A program made the position numbers and the translations under genes. Below the pieces are notes generated by a model. It worked only from the letters and a program-made list of their open reading frames with translations, was not told the DNA's origin and made no database searches. Shown piece after piece: positions 44,605 through 52,794 of a DNA stretch of 64,000 bases (the first letter of the stretch is position 1; each line of letters starts with the position of its first letter). The stretch spans positions 70,578 through 134,577 of the forward strand of contig SRUQ01000011.1 in assembly GCA_004791255.1 (NCBI GenBank), in the 5' to 3' direction. Source of the DNA: a bacterium M00.F.Ca.ET.205.01.1.1. GTDB taxonomy: Bacteria > Pseudomonadota > Alphaproteobacteria > Rhizobiales > Rhizobiaceae.

Positions 44605-45528
44605 GTGAGTGGCGCAGCCGATGCGCTAGACCGCCGCGACGCCGTCGACATGGCTGCCGCCGCCATCATGGTCGGCCTGACCTTTTCCTGGGGGCTGAAC
44701 TACGTCGCCGCCAAGATCTCCTATGCCGGCTATGATCCGGTCTTCCTGTCGATCGCACGCTCGATCATCGGCGGGTTCTGCGTCTTCCTGTGGTGCCGCT
44801 GGCGCGGCATCGCGCTTTTCCAGCGCGATGGAACCTTGCTCGCCGGCATCGCGGTTGGCCTGCTTTTCGGTGTCGAGTTCCTTTGCCTTTACGTCGGCTT
44901 GGAACACACAACGGTTGCCCGCAACACGCTGCTGGTCAACTCCATGCCGTTCTGGATGCTGATCGGCGGCCACTTCCTGCTAGGCGAGCAGATCACATTG
45001 CGCAAGTTCCTCGGCCTGCTGCTGGCCTTCGCCGGCCTTGCCGCGGTCTTTTCAGACAAACTTGGCGGCGGCGGGGATATGTTGTTCGGCGATCTCCTGA
45101 GCCTTGGCTCCGGGTTTTTCTGGGCCTTGACCAATATACTCATCAAGCGGTCGAAGCTGGTTGAGGCGAGCGCCGAGAAGCTGCTGCTTTATCAACTCGC
45201 TGGCGCCGCGGTGGTTGGAGTCCTGGTGCTGCCTCTTGCCGGTCCGCCAATTCGTGATCCCGCGCTGTTGCCGACATTGGCCCTGCTGTTCCAGGCGGTG
45301 TACATCGTAGCCTTCACTTACGTTTTGTGGTTCTGGCTGCTGCGGCGCTACCCGGCGTCGGGCCTGTCCAGTTTCACTTTCCTGTCGCCGGTTTTCGGCG
45401 TTCTGTGCGGCGCGATGATCTTGAACGAGCCGCTGACCGTGCGCATTTTCCTGGCGCTTGCTCTCATTGCCGCCGGTCTGATTATCGTCAACAGGCCGCC
45501 GCGCCAGCAGACCAACGAAGGAGGCTGA
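44605..45528 (+). CDS. EamA/DMT-superfamily transporter
   Basis: A 307-residue inner-membrane protein with about ten spans in two EamA repeats (repeat 1 includes LTFSWGLNYVAAKISY and EHTTVARNTLLVNSMPFW; repeat 2 includes GSGFFWALTNILIKRSK and the SSFTFLSPVFGVLCGAMILNE signature). The family exports amino acids or other small metabolites, and the substrate cannot be read from sequence. The GTG start lies 2 bases after the rluC-type gene; ATP12 starts 1 base after the stop, so all three genes are coupled. Confidence 0.9.
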   Translation: MSGAADALDRRDAVDMAAAAIMVGLTFSWGLNYVAAKISYAGYDPVFLSIARSIIGGFCVFLWCRWRGIALFQRDGTLLAGIAVGLLFGVEFLCLYVGLEHTTVARNTLLVNSMPFWMLIGGHFLLGEQITLRKFLGLLLAFAGLAAVFSDKLGGGGDMLFGDLLSLGSGFFWALTNILIKRSKLVEASAEKLLLYQLAGAAVVGVLVLPLAGPPIRDPALLPTLALLFQAVYIVAFTYVLWFWLLRRYPASGLSSFTFLSPVFGVLCGAMILNEPLTVRIFLALALIAAGLIIVNRPPRQQTNEGG

Positions 45529-45529
45529 C

Positions 45530-46321
45530 ATGCGCGACATCCTCAACGATCTCGAAGCAGGAAAGCTGCTGTCCGATCCGGACCCGGTGCGGCGTGCCCA
45601 GATCCAGATGAAGACGCCGCTGCCGAAGCGCTTCTACAAGACCGTCTCGGTAGCGCCCGTCGACGGCGGTTTTGCCGTCCATCTCGACGGCAAGACGGTG
45701 CGCACACCGGGCAAGGCGCTGCTGGCGCTGCCGACCGAGAGCGCGGCGGCGCTTGTCGCCGACGAGTTCTCTGCTCAGGCCGAGACCGTCGACCCGGTGT
45801 CTATGCCGGTGATGCGCCTGGTCAACACCGCCATCGATGGCGTCGCCAGCGATCCGCAGGCGGTGCTGGAGGACATTTTGCGCTTTGCCTCGTCGGACCT
45901 GCTCTGCTACCGCGCCGACGCGCCGCAAGGGCTGGTCGAGCGCCAAAACGAGCAATGGGACCCGGTCCTCGACTGGGCGCGCGCCGCGCTCGGGGCTCGC
46001 TTCAACCTTGCCGAAGGGATCGTCCATGTCGAGCAACCGCGCGAGGCCATCGCGGTGCTTGGCGTTCATCTGAGCCAACGCGCTGAGCCGCTGCGCCTGG
46101 CGGCGATCCACGTCATGACGTCGCTGACCGGTTCGGCGCTGCTGGCGCTGGCCGTCGATTTCGGCGAGCTCGACGGCGAGCAAGCCTGGGCGGCCGGCCA
46201 TGTCGACGAGGACTGGCAGATCGAGCATTGGGGCCAGGATGCGGAGGCCGTCGCGCGCCGCGCCGCCCGCAAGCGTGACATGATGGCCGCCGTCGATCTT
46301 CTCCAGGCGCTCGACGGCTGA
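45530..46321 (+). CDS. ATP12-family F1 ATP synthase assembly chaperone
   Basis: A 263-residue homologue of mitochondrial Atp12, which binds the alpha subunit during F1 assembly. Conserved features are RFYKTVSVAPVDGGFAVHLDGKTVRTPGK, DLLCYRADAP, and the C-terminal DEDWQIEHWGQDAEA. GAAGGAGG sits just before the start, inside the end of the EamA gene. Alphaproteobacterial ATP12 genes are usually found beside rluC, as here. Confidence 0.93.
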   Translation: MRDILNDLEAGKLLSDPDPVRRAQIQMKTPLPKRFYKTVSVAPVDGGFAVHLDGKTVRTPGKALLALPTESAAALVADEFSAQAETVDPVSMPVMRLVNTAIDGVASDPQAVLEDILRFASSDLLCYRADAPQGLVERQNEQWDPVLDWARAALGARFNLAEGIVHVEQPREAIAVLGVHLSQRAEPLRLAAIHVMTSLTGSALLALAVDFGELDGEQAWAAGHVDEDWQIEHWGQDAEAVARRAARKRDMMAAVDLLQALDG

Positions 46322-46515
46322 GGCTTCTGCGCGCGTCCATTCATGCCGCAGCGCACCTAATACCAAAGTCATAATCCCATCGTCGCGCTGCCTTTCGCCG
46401 GCGCTTTCTGTCATTTTTTGCGTCGTTGGCTTCGTTTTTGAGTCTGCGTTCGGAGGAGTGCGGACAATGGCGCGCAGCCATCGAGGACAGACCGATCCCA
46501 GGGGAGGATATCTCA

Positions 46516-48405
46516 ATGGCAATTGCATCGACTGCCGGCGGAACCAGCCGCGGCATGACGCGCGAGGAGAAGAAAGTCATCTTTGCTTCTTCGCTCGGCA
46601 CCGTTTTCGAATGGTACGACTTTTATCTCTACGGTTCGCTGGCGGCCTTCATCGGCTCGACCTTTTTCAGTCCGACCATTCCCGAGGCGACGCGCAATAT
46701 CTTTGCGCTACTGGCGTTTGCAGCCGGCTTCCTGGTTCGCCCGTTCGGTGCGCTGCTGTTCGGCCGCATCGGCGACCTTGTCGGCCGCAAATACACATTC
46801 CTCGTCACCATGACGATCATGGGTTTGTCGACCTTCCTGGTCGGTCTGCTGCCTGGCTACGCGACCCTGGGCATCGCGGCTCCAATCATCCTGATCGGGT
46901 TGCGCATGCTGCAGGGCCTGGCGCTCGGTGGCGAATATGGCGGTGCGGCGACCTACGTCGCCGAACATGCGCCGAATGACCGTCGCGGCTTCTACACGTC
47001 ATGGATCCAGACGACGGCGACGCTAGGCCTGTTCTTGTCGCTAATCGTCATCCTGATCGTGCAGGGCTCCCTCAGCAAGGAAACCTATGCTGCCTGGGGC
47101 TGGCGCATTCCTTTTATCGTTTCCTTCCTGCTGCTCGCCGTCTCAGTCTGGATTCGCTTGTCTCTTTCCGAGTCTCCGACCTTCAAGAAGATGAAGGAGG
47201 AAGGGAAAGGCTCCAAGGCGCCGCTGTCGGAAGCCTTCGGTCAGTGGAAGAACGCCAAGATCGCGCTGCTGGCGCTGCTCGGTCTCACCGCCGGCCAGGC
47301 CGTAGTCTGGTACAATGGCCAGTTCTACGCGCTGTTCTTCCTGCAGAACGTGCTCAAGGTCGATCCGCAGTCGGTTAACATCATGATCGCGATCGCACTG
47401 GCGATCGGTTCGATCTTCTTCGTCGTGTTCGGCTGGCTGTCCGACAAGATCGGACGCAAGCCGATCATCATGGCCGGCCTTGCGCTCGCCATCGTCTGCA
47501 CATTCCCGCTGTTCAAGGCGCTGACCAAGGCAGCCAACCCGGCGCTCGCCGCCGCGCAGCAGAACACCCGCGCGACAGTGACCGCCGCACCTGGCGACTG
47601 CAGGTTCCAGTTCAACCCTGTTGGCACGGCGAAGTTCACGACGTCCTGCGACATCGCAACCTCGTTCCTGACCAAGAATTCGGTGCCTTATGACGTGGTC
47701 ACGACGGCCGCGGCCGGTACAGCTGCTTCGGTGAAGATTGGCAATGAGACCGTGGAATCCTATGACGCCGTCGCTGCCGGTGATCAAGCCAAGGCCAAGG
47801 ATGCTGCCTTCGTCAAGGCCGTCAACATGTCCTTGCAGGACAGCGGGTATCCGCTGAAGCGCGCGGCGATCAAGGTTGCGGATCAGAAACTCGACGCCTT
47901 CGTCGCGGCCAATCCTGAACTTAAGCTCGATGCCGCGGCTATCCGCGGTGGCGAGAAGACAACCGTACCAACCGAGCAGGCGGTCAAGGACAAGGTGCTG
48001 ACCACCGATGAGGCAGCGGGCGCGCCCGAGGTCACTGTCTACAACATACCGGGCGGCGGCGCCTTCGCCATGTTCGCCGATCCGGCGGCCGTGAATTGGC
48101 CGATGACCATCGGCATCCTGTTCATCCTGGTGCTGTTCGTGACCATGGTCTACGGCCCGATTGCCGCGATCCTGGTCGAGATGTTCCCGACCCGCATCCG
48201 CTACACCGGCATGTCGCTGCCCTATCACATCGGCAACGGCTGGTTCGGCGGTTTGCTACCGGCGACGGTGTTCGCGCTGAGTGCGTACAAGGGCGACATC
48301 TACTACGGCCTTTGGTATCCGGTGGTGATCGCGGCGATCACGCTGGTCATCGGCATGATCTTTGTCAGGGACACGCTCGGCACCGATCTGCACGCTAAGG
48401 ACTAA
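46516..48405 (+). CDS. MFS metabolite:H+ symporter (ProP/MHS type) with large insertion
   Basis: A 629-residue inner-membrane transporter. The N-terminal half is a standard MHS-family MFS protein: FEWYDFYLYGSLAAFI, RPFGALLFGRIGDLVGRK, the GGEYGGAATYVAEH motif and FGWLSDKIGRKP. Residues about 335-525 form a hydrophilic insertion between membrane segments (two Cys, Ala/Lys-rich, VKIGNETVESYDAVAAGDQ), after which the last spans resume (WPMTIGILFILVLFV). Ordinary MHS carriers have about 430-550 residues. GGAGGAT precedes the ATG. A perfect bidirectional terminator follows. Substrate unknown; dicarboxylates, osmolytes or shikimate-like acids are carried by relatives. Confidence 0.88.
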   Translation: MAIASTAGGTSRGMTREEKKVIFASSLGTVFEWYDFYLYGSLAAFIGSTFFSPTIPEATRNIFALLAFAAGFLVRPFGALLFGRIGDLVGRKYTFLVTMTIMGLSTFLVGLLPGYATLGIAAPIILIGLRMLQGLALGGEYGGAATYVAEHAPNDRRGFYTSWIQTTATLGLFLSLIVILIVQGSLSKETYAAWGWRIPFIVSFLLLAVSVWIRLSLSESPTFKKMKEEGKGSKAPLSEAFGQWKNAKIALLALLGLTAGQAVVWYNGQFYALFFLQNVLKVDPQSVNIMIAIALAIGSIFFVVFGWLSDKIGRKPIIMAGLALAIVCTFPLFKALTKAANPALAAAQQNTRATVTAAPGDCRFQFNPVGTAKFTTSCDIATSFLTKNSVPYDVVTTAAAGTAASVKIGNETVESYDAVAAGDQAKAKDAAFVKAVNMSLQDSGYPLKRAAIKVADQKLDAFVAANPELKLDAAAIRGGEKTTVPTEQAVKDKVLTTDEAAGAPEVTVYNIPGGGAFAMFADPAAVNWPMTIGILFILVLFVTMVYGPIAAILVEMFPTRIRYTGMSLPYHIGNGWFGGLLPATVFALSAYKGDIYYGLWYPVVIAAITLVIGMIFVRDTLGTDLHAKD

Positions 48406-48420
48406 CCGTCGGCAAGTGTC

Positions 48421-48462
48421 ACGAAAAAGCCCGGCGCGAGCGATCGCGCCGGGCTTTTTCGT
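48421..48462. terminator. Bidirectional intrinsic terminator
   Basis: A perfect 19-bp stem (48421-48439 with 48444-48462) closes a GCGA tetraloop, with A5 on the left and T5 on the right arm, so it works in both directions. It separates the converging MFS gene and the small minus-strand gene. Confidence 0.95.
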
Positions 48463-48482
48463 AGCTGGGCTTGTAGACGAGA

Positions 48483-48671
48483 TCAGCTTTTGCGCTGTTC
48501 TTCCTCGACGGCCGCCTCGTGGTACCAGCCGTCATAATCGACACCGGTGTTGCGCAACGAGGCGAGCTCTGCCGCGAATTTGGCCTTTGCGCCTAAATTT
48601 AAGGCAGCCTTCCGCGCTGCCAGGGGGAAGGGCAGGATTTTTGCCGTCGGACGGGATGCAATGCCTTCCAT
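48483..48671 (-). CDS. Small conserved hypothetical protein
   Basis: A 62-residue protein (MEGIASRPTAKILPFPLAAR at the start, NTGVDYDGWYHEAAVEEEQR near the end), basic at the front and acidic at the back, with no membrane span. AGGGAGA lies 7 bases before the ATG, and a terminator follows the stop codon, which supports a real gene. It is divergent from glnII, so its promoter shares the glnII upstream region. Function unknown. Confidence 0.65.
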   Translation of the reverse strand: MEGIASRPTAKILPFPLAARKAALNLGAKAKFAAELASLRNTGVDYDGWYHEAAVEEEQRKS

Positions 48672-48730
48672 GGTGGATCTCCCTTGCTTTCAAGGAGCCT
48701 GTCGATTCATCTTTCTCCCAAGATAGGTTC

Positions 48731-48747
48731 TGCGATTCATTTAGGCA
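48731..48747. promoter_or_regulatory. Candidate NtrC site 1 upstream of glnII
   Basis: TGC-N11-GCA (TGC at 48731-48733, GCA at 48745-48747), the half-site spacing of NtrC operators. Only the outer bases match the consensus. Its right half overlaps the TAGGC palindrome at 48742. Confidence 0.5.
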
Positions 48748-48756
48748 ATATGCCTA
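48742..48756. promoter_or_regulatory. TAGGC palindrome upstream of glnII
   Basis: TAGGCAATATGCCTA, an inverted repeat with six-base arms around a three-base centre. A sequence of the same form is at 53351-53365 upstream of glnB. The size suits a dimeric winged-helix or Lrp-type regulator, but the binding protein is unknown. Confidence 0.5.
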
Positions 48757-48772
48757 CGAAAAGATCAGTAAA

Positions 48773-48789
48773 TGCCTATTGTTTATGCA
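48773..48789. promoter_or_regulatory. Candidate NtrC site 2 upstream of glnII
   Basis: TGCCTATTGTTTATGCA fits TGC-N11-GCA. Its centre is 42 bases from that of site 1, four helical turns, so both would face the same side of the DNA, as tandem NtrC enhancer sites usually do. It lies about 105 bases before the -24 box. Confidence 0.55.
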
Positions 48790-48885
48790 TTTTTGCTGTT
48801 TGATTGATCTGGACGCATCGCTGAGGCGGCTCAACAAATTCAGCGATATGCCGCGACCATTTTGTCGCATGCGCCACAGCGAGAG

Positions 48886-48901
48886 TGGCATATGAATTGC
48901 A
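48886..48901 (+). promoter_or_regulatory. Sigma-54 promoter of glnII
   Basis: TGGCAT (48886-48891), five bases, then TTGCA (48897-48901). GG at -24 and GC at -12 have exact spacing, and only the last base of TGGCAC differs from consensus. Transcription would start near 48912, about 70 bases before the ATG. Confidence 0.82.
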
Positions 48902-48983
48902 TTTTATTGGTCCGGCAGGCCGGCTCGATCCGGCCATGCGTCGTCGCTCACCGTGTGGCGATCAAGCAACGAGAGGCTCTAGA

Positions 48984-50021
48984 ATGACGAAGTACAAGCT
49001 CGAGTACATCTGGCTCGATGGTTACACCCCGGTCCCCAACCTGCGCGGCAAGACCCAGATCAAGGATTATGCCGAGTTCCCGACGCTCGAGCAGCTGCCG
49101 CTGTGGGGCTTCGACGGCTCCTCGACCCAGCAGGCCGAAGGCCGCAGTTCCGACTGTGTGTTGAAACCGGTCGCCGTGTTCCCGGATCCGGCACGCACCA
49201 ATGGCGTGCTGGTGATGTGCGAAGTGATGATGCCCGATGGCGTTACGCCGCATGCCTCCAACAGCCGCGCTACCATTCTTGACGACGAGGGCGCCTGGTT
49301 CGGTTTCGAGCAGGAGTACTTCTTCTACGAGGACGGCCGTCCGCTCGGCTTCCCCGAGAGCGGCTATCCGGCGCCGCAGGGCCCGTACTACACCGGCGTC
49401 GGCTATTCGAATGTCGGTTCCGTCGCCCGCCAGATCGTCGAGGAGCATCTCGATCTCTGCCTCGCCGCCGGCATCAACCATGAAGGTATCAACGCCGAAG
49501 TGGCCAAGGGCCAGTGGGAATTCCAGATTTTCGGCAAGGGCTCCAAGAAGGCCGCCGACCAGATGTGGATGGCCCGCTATCTCTTGCAGCGCCTGACCGA
49601 GAAATACGGCATCGACATCGAATACCACTGCAAGCCGCTCGGCGACACCGACTGGAACGGTTCGGGCATGCACGCCAACTTCTCGACCGCCTATATGCGC
49701 GACGTCGGCGGCAAGGCCTATTTCGAGGCGCTGATGGCGCAGTTCGACAAGAACCTGATGGACCACATCGCCGTCTACGGCCCGGACAACGACAAGCGCC
49801 TGACCGGCAAGCACGAGACCGCGCCGTGGAACAAGTTCAGCTACGGCGTTGCCGACCGCGGCGCCTCGATCCGCGTGCCGCACTCCTTCATCAAGAATGA
49901 CTACAAGGGCTATCTGGAAGATCGCCGCCCGAACTCGCAGGGCGACCCCTACCAGATCGCTTCGCAGATCCTGAAGACGATCTCCGAGGTTTCGACCGCG
50001 GCTGTTTCGGCCGCCGCCTGA
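48984..50021 (+). CDS. glnII: Glutamine synthetase type II (GSII)
   Basis: Makes glutamine from glutamate, NH4+ and ATP. The 345 residues match the eukaryote-like GSII found in rhizobia: YKLEYIWLDGYTPVPNLRGK, LPLWGFDGSSTQQAEG, GINAEVAKGQWEFQIF and GVADRGASIRVP. GSII lacks the adenylylation Tyr loop of GSI, so it is controlled mainly by transcription. ATG at 48984 is used, with GAGAGG before it; an in-frame ATG 33 codons upstream would overlap the sigma-54 promoter. A terminator follows at 50067. Together with glnA and glnB it forms the nitrogen-assimilation block. Confidence 0.97.
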   Translation: MTKYKLEYIWLDGYTPVPNLRGKTQIKDYAEFPTLEQLPLWGFDGSSTQQAEGRSSDCVLKPVAVFPDPARTNGVLVMCEVMMPDGVTPHASNSRATILDDEGAWFGFEQEYFFYEDGRPLGFPESGYPAPQGPYYTGVGYSNVGSVARQIVEEHLDLCLAAGINHEGINAEVAKGQWEFQIFGKGSKKAADQMWMARYLLQRLTEKYGIDIEYHCKPLGDTDWNGSGMHANFSTAYMRDVGGKAYFEALMAQFDKNLMDHIAVYGPDNDKRLTGKHETAPWNKFSYGVADRGASIRVPHSFIKNDYKGYLEDRRPNSQGDPYQIASQILKTISEVSTAAVSAAA

Positions 50022-50066
50022 TTTTGCGATGCGGGCCACAGCCTGCGCTGTATCCGTAGTGGTGAG

Positions 50067-50098
50067 GAAGCCCCAGTGGAAACGCTGGGGCTTCTTTG
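50067..50098 (+). terminator. Intrinsic terminator after glnII
   Basis: Stem GAAGCCCCAG/CTGGGGCTTC (50067-50076 with 50085-50094) with an eight-base loop, followed by TTTG. It starts 45 bases after the glnII stop. Confidence 0.85.
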
Positions 50099-50185
50099 TA
50101 TTGATCCTTGCCGATCCATGCCTTGCGGTGCGTGGCGGTGTTCGCCGGCCGCCGTAACGGCAGCACGGCCGGTGGACATTACCGC

Positions 50186-50389
50186 ATGCCGCTGTTTCGG
50201 GTTCCGGCGATCCTCGCCTTCCTGGCGCTGATCCATGGCGCCTACCAGAACCTGCTCGACGCTTCCTTCGGCCGGCCGAGCCTGATCGCGACGCTGCGGA
50301 TCATGGCCGTGGCAGCGGTCTATTATGTGCTGGTGCTGGCCAAGCGGGCGGACTGGGGGGTGAACGGCCCCGACGAGCTTGCGGGCTAG
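50186..50389 (+). CDS. Small membrane protein of unknown function
   Basis: A 67-residue open frame with two hydrophobic stretches (VPAILAFLALIHGAY and LRIMAVAAVYYVLVLA) and a short hydrophilic tail NGPDELAG. GGTGGA lies about 10 bases before the ATG and a terminator follows 33 bases after the stop, which favours a real gene. No family recognised. The frame stays open 26 codons upstream, but that part is not membrane-like. Confidence 0.5.
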   Translation: MPLFRVPAILAFLALIHGAYQNLLDASFGRPSLIATLRIMAVAAVYYVLVLAKRADWGVNGPDELAG

Positions 50390-50422
50390 GCGTCAGTCTC
50401 CCGACGGTCTTGTCCCTGCAGG

Positions 50423-50448
50423 AACCCCGGCCGTTGTCGGGGTTTTTC
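50423..50448 (+). terminator. Intrinsic terminator after the small membrane protein gene
   Basis: Stem AACCCCG/CGGGGTT (50423-50429 with 50438-50444) with an eight-base loop, running on into further T residues (TTTTTCTG). Confidence 0.82.
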
Positions 50449-51195
50449 TGTGTAGCACAGGGGCCGGCCCAGTCTCTGCAGAGCGCTGGCTTGAATTCCC
50501 CCAAAAAAAGTCAGGTTGAAAAGGTTAACGCGAAACCATCGCGTCGAACTGACCTTGGCTGGCGCATGGTTGCGGTGTAGCGCTCCTGCAGGCTTCGAAA
50601 TCCCTGAGAAAGCCCGGAAAACCGCCGTTTCCAGCAATCTTATATATTGCAGGACCTTTTATAAGCCCCTGTTCAAACACTGAAATCCGCGATCCCCGCG
50701 GTTAATGGGCGGCGTTGACAGATCGCTGCGCAGCATGCGTATTCGCAGGCCTTGGGGTTACGTCAACGCAGTGCTGTTCGAACGGGGCGGGGTTTCTTGA
50801 ACGATAGCACTGGCGGGGACGCCGGACGAGCGGGCGCTGCAGCCTGAGGCAGTGCACCGCTCGCTCCTGGCGCCAACCGGTCGACAAGAAGCCGGTGCTG
50901 GCGGCCATTCAGTCGGGACCCGGATGGGCCCGTAAGACGCCCTAAAATCTCCGCGGAATTGCCAGCGTGCGCAAATGCGGCCTGAATGGAAGCATCGGGC
51001 GAACGACGCTCACCAGTTTGGATTCGAGCGGCGGCCGTGCGGCCACGGCAGCCGATGTCATGACCGCCCGCCGTTGCTGCAGCAATTGAGTGAAGGCCAG
51101 CAAGCCGCTGATCATTCAGCGAAATAGGCGACGAGATTCCTGGCACAACTCGACAGCCGGCCGAAGGACAGCCGGTGAATGGCGTGTAATAGAAA
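50449..51195. other. Gene-poor stretch between two gln loci
   Basis: These 747 bases hold no gene I can support. The longest frame (minus strand 50763-51146, 127 codons) has low-complexity Ala/Arg/Pro/Gly content and no domain. An A/T-rich patch with TATATATTGC lies near 50641. The region could carry a decayed gene or an unrecognised small RNA. Confidence 0.5.
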
Positions 51196-51224
51196 CGGGC
51201 CGGAAGAGATTCTCTCCCGGCCCG
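51196..51224 (-). terminator. Terminator of glnA (minus strand)
   Basis: Stem CGGGCCGG/CCGGCCCG (51196-51203 with 51217-51224) with an inner GAGA/TCTC stem. Read on the minus strand it is followed by TTTCTATTA. It lies about 60 bases past the glnA stop codon. Confidence 0.8.
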
Positions 51225-51282
51225 CCATCTCTGCGCACTGAGATTCCAGGAGCTCCGGCTTCCGGGCTCCGAGGGACAAAAA

Positions 51283-52692
51283 TCAGACCGAGTAGTACAT
51301 GTCGTATTCGACCGGATGCGGGGTCATTTCGAAGCGCATCACCTCGGCCATCTTCAACTCGATATAGCTGTCGATCTGGTCATCGTCGAACACGCCGCCG
51401 GCCTTCAGGAAGCCGCGATCCTTGTCGAGGCTCTGCAGCGCTTCACGCAACGAACCGCAGACGGTCGGGATCTTCTTCAGTTCCTTCGGCGGCAGATCGT
51501 AGAGATCCTTGTCCATCGGCTGGCCGGGGTGGATCTTGTTCTTGATGCCGTCGAGGCCGGCCATCAGCATGGCGGCGAAGGCGAGGTAGGGGTTCGCGCC
51601 CGGATCGGGGAAGCGGACCTCGACGCGCTTGGCCTTCGGCGAGTTGCCGAACGGAATGCGGCAGGAGGCCGAGCGGTTGCGCGCCGAATAGGCGAGCAGC
51701 ACCGGCGCTTCGTAGCCGGGCACCAGACGCTTGTAGGAGTTGGTCAGCGGGTTGGTGAAGGCGTTGATCGCCTTGGCGTGCTTGATGATGCCACCGATGT
51801 AGAACAGGCAGCTTTCCGAGAGACCGGCATATTCGTTGCCGGCGAAGGTCGGCTTGCCGCCTTTCCAGATCGACTGATGGACGTGCATGCCCGAGCCGTT
51901 GTCGCCGAAGATCGGCTTCGGCATGAAGGTGGCCGTCTTGCCGTAGGCATTGGCGACCTGGTGCACGACATACTTGTAGATCAGCATCTTGTCGGCGTTG
52001 CGGACCAGCGTGTCGAACTTGATGCCGAGCTCGTGCTGGGCGGCGGCCACCTCATGGTGGTGCTTTTCGACGCGCACGCCCATTTCGGCGAGCACCGTCA
52101 GCATTTCGGAGCGCATGTCCTGCGCGGAATCGATCGGCGGCACCGGGAAATAGCCGCCCTTGACGCGCGGGCGGTGGCCGAGGTTGCCGGTCTCGTAGTC
52201 GGTGTCGTCGTTGGACGGCAGTTCGGTGGAGTCGAGCTTGAAGCCGGTGTTGTAGGGATCGGCCTTGTACTTGACGTCGTCGAAGACGAAGAACTCGGCT
52301 TCCGGGCCGACATAGATGGTGTCGCCGATGCCTTCAGCCTTCATGTAGGCTTCCGCCTTCTTGGCGGTGCCGCGCGGGTCGCGGTTATAGGATTCGCCGG
52401 AGACCGGATCGAGGATGTCGCACAGGATGACCATGGTCGACTGCGCGAAGAACGGGTCCATGTGGACCGTGTCCGGATCGGGCATCAGCACCATGTCGGA
52501 CTCGTTGATGGCCTTCCAGCCGGCGATCGAGGAGCCGTCGAACATGACGCCGTCGGCGAACATGTCTTCCTCGACCTCGACGACATCCATCGTCACGTGC
52601 TGCAGCTTGCCCTTCGGATCGGTGAAGCGCAGGTCGACGAATTTCACGTCGTTGTCCTTGATCTGCTTCATGATGTCTTTGGCTGTCGTCAT
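51283..52692 (-). CDS. glnA: Glutamine synthetase type I (GSI)
   Basis: The 469-residue dodecameric bacterial glutamine synthetase. Motifs include MFDGSSIAGWKAINESDM, GPEAEFFVFDD, the ATP-binding KPIFGDNGSGMHVHQS and NRSASCRIP. Tyr398 in KDLYDLPPKE is the adenylylation site used by GlnE. It is the second gene of a glnB-glnA unit on the minus strand, 102 bases after glnB, with two hairpins in the spacer. Having both GSI and GSII is typical of rhizobia. Confidence 0.98.
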   Translation of the reverse strand: MTTAKDIMKQIKDNDVKFVDLRFTDPKGKLQHVTMDVVEVEEDMFADGVMFDGSSIAGWKAINESDMVLMPDPDTVHMDPFFAQSTMVILCDILDPVSGESYNRDPRGTAKKAEAYMKAEGIGDTIYVGPEAEFFVFDDVKYKADPYNTGFKLDSTELPSNDDTDYETGNLGHRPRVKGGYFPVPPIDSAQDMRSEMLTVLAEMGVRVEKHHHEVAAAQHELGIKFDTLVRNADKMLIYKYVVHQVANAYGKTATFMPKPIFGDNGSGMHVHQSIWKGGKPTFAGNEYAGLSESCLFYIGGIIKHAKAINAFTNPLTNSYKRLVPGYEAPVLLAYSARNRSASCRIPFGNSPKAKRVEVRFPDPGANPYLAFAAMLMAGLDGIKNKIHPGQPMDKDLYDLPPKELKKIPTVCGSLREALQSLDKDRGFLKAGGVFDDDQIDSYIELKMAEVMRFEMTPHPVEYDMYYSV

Positions 52693-52748
52693 GTCATGTA
52701 TCCCTGTTTGATGACGTTTTTTGATGATGACGTGTTCAAGAAAATGGG

Positions 52749-52788
52749 CTGATGCCGGCCAGGCATCAGCCGGCCAAGTGTTGGCCGG
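52749..52788 (-). promoter_or_regulatory. Tandem hairpins in the glnB-glnA spacer
   Basis: Two adjacent stem-loops: CTGATGCC/GGCATCAG (52749-52756 with 52762-52769) and CCGGCCAA/TTGGCCGG (52770-52777 with 52781-52788). In the minus-strand transcript they lie just after glnB and before glnA. No T run follows, so a role in mRNA processing or differential stability is more likely than full termination. Confidence 0.5.
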
Positions 52789-52794
52789 TTGGCG

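Larger units (their letters stand above)
48672..48983. promoter_or_regulatory. glnII regulatory region
   Basis: This 312-base divergent intergenic region has a lower GC content than its surroundings. It holds two TGC-N11-GCA sites, a TAGGC palindrome, a GCGAC/GTCGC inverted repeat (48853-48857 with 48864-48868) and a sigma-54 promoter, listed separately. It fits nitrogen-regulated expression of glnII, known in other rhizobia to need NtrC and RpoN. Confidence 0.75.

Noticed and set aside
50763..51146. 127-codon minus-strand frame downstream of glnA
   Set aside because: Ala/Arg/Pro-rich without any motif; codon position pattern does not differ from the other frames. Left as an unexplained gap.
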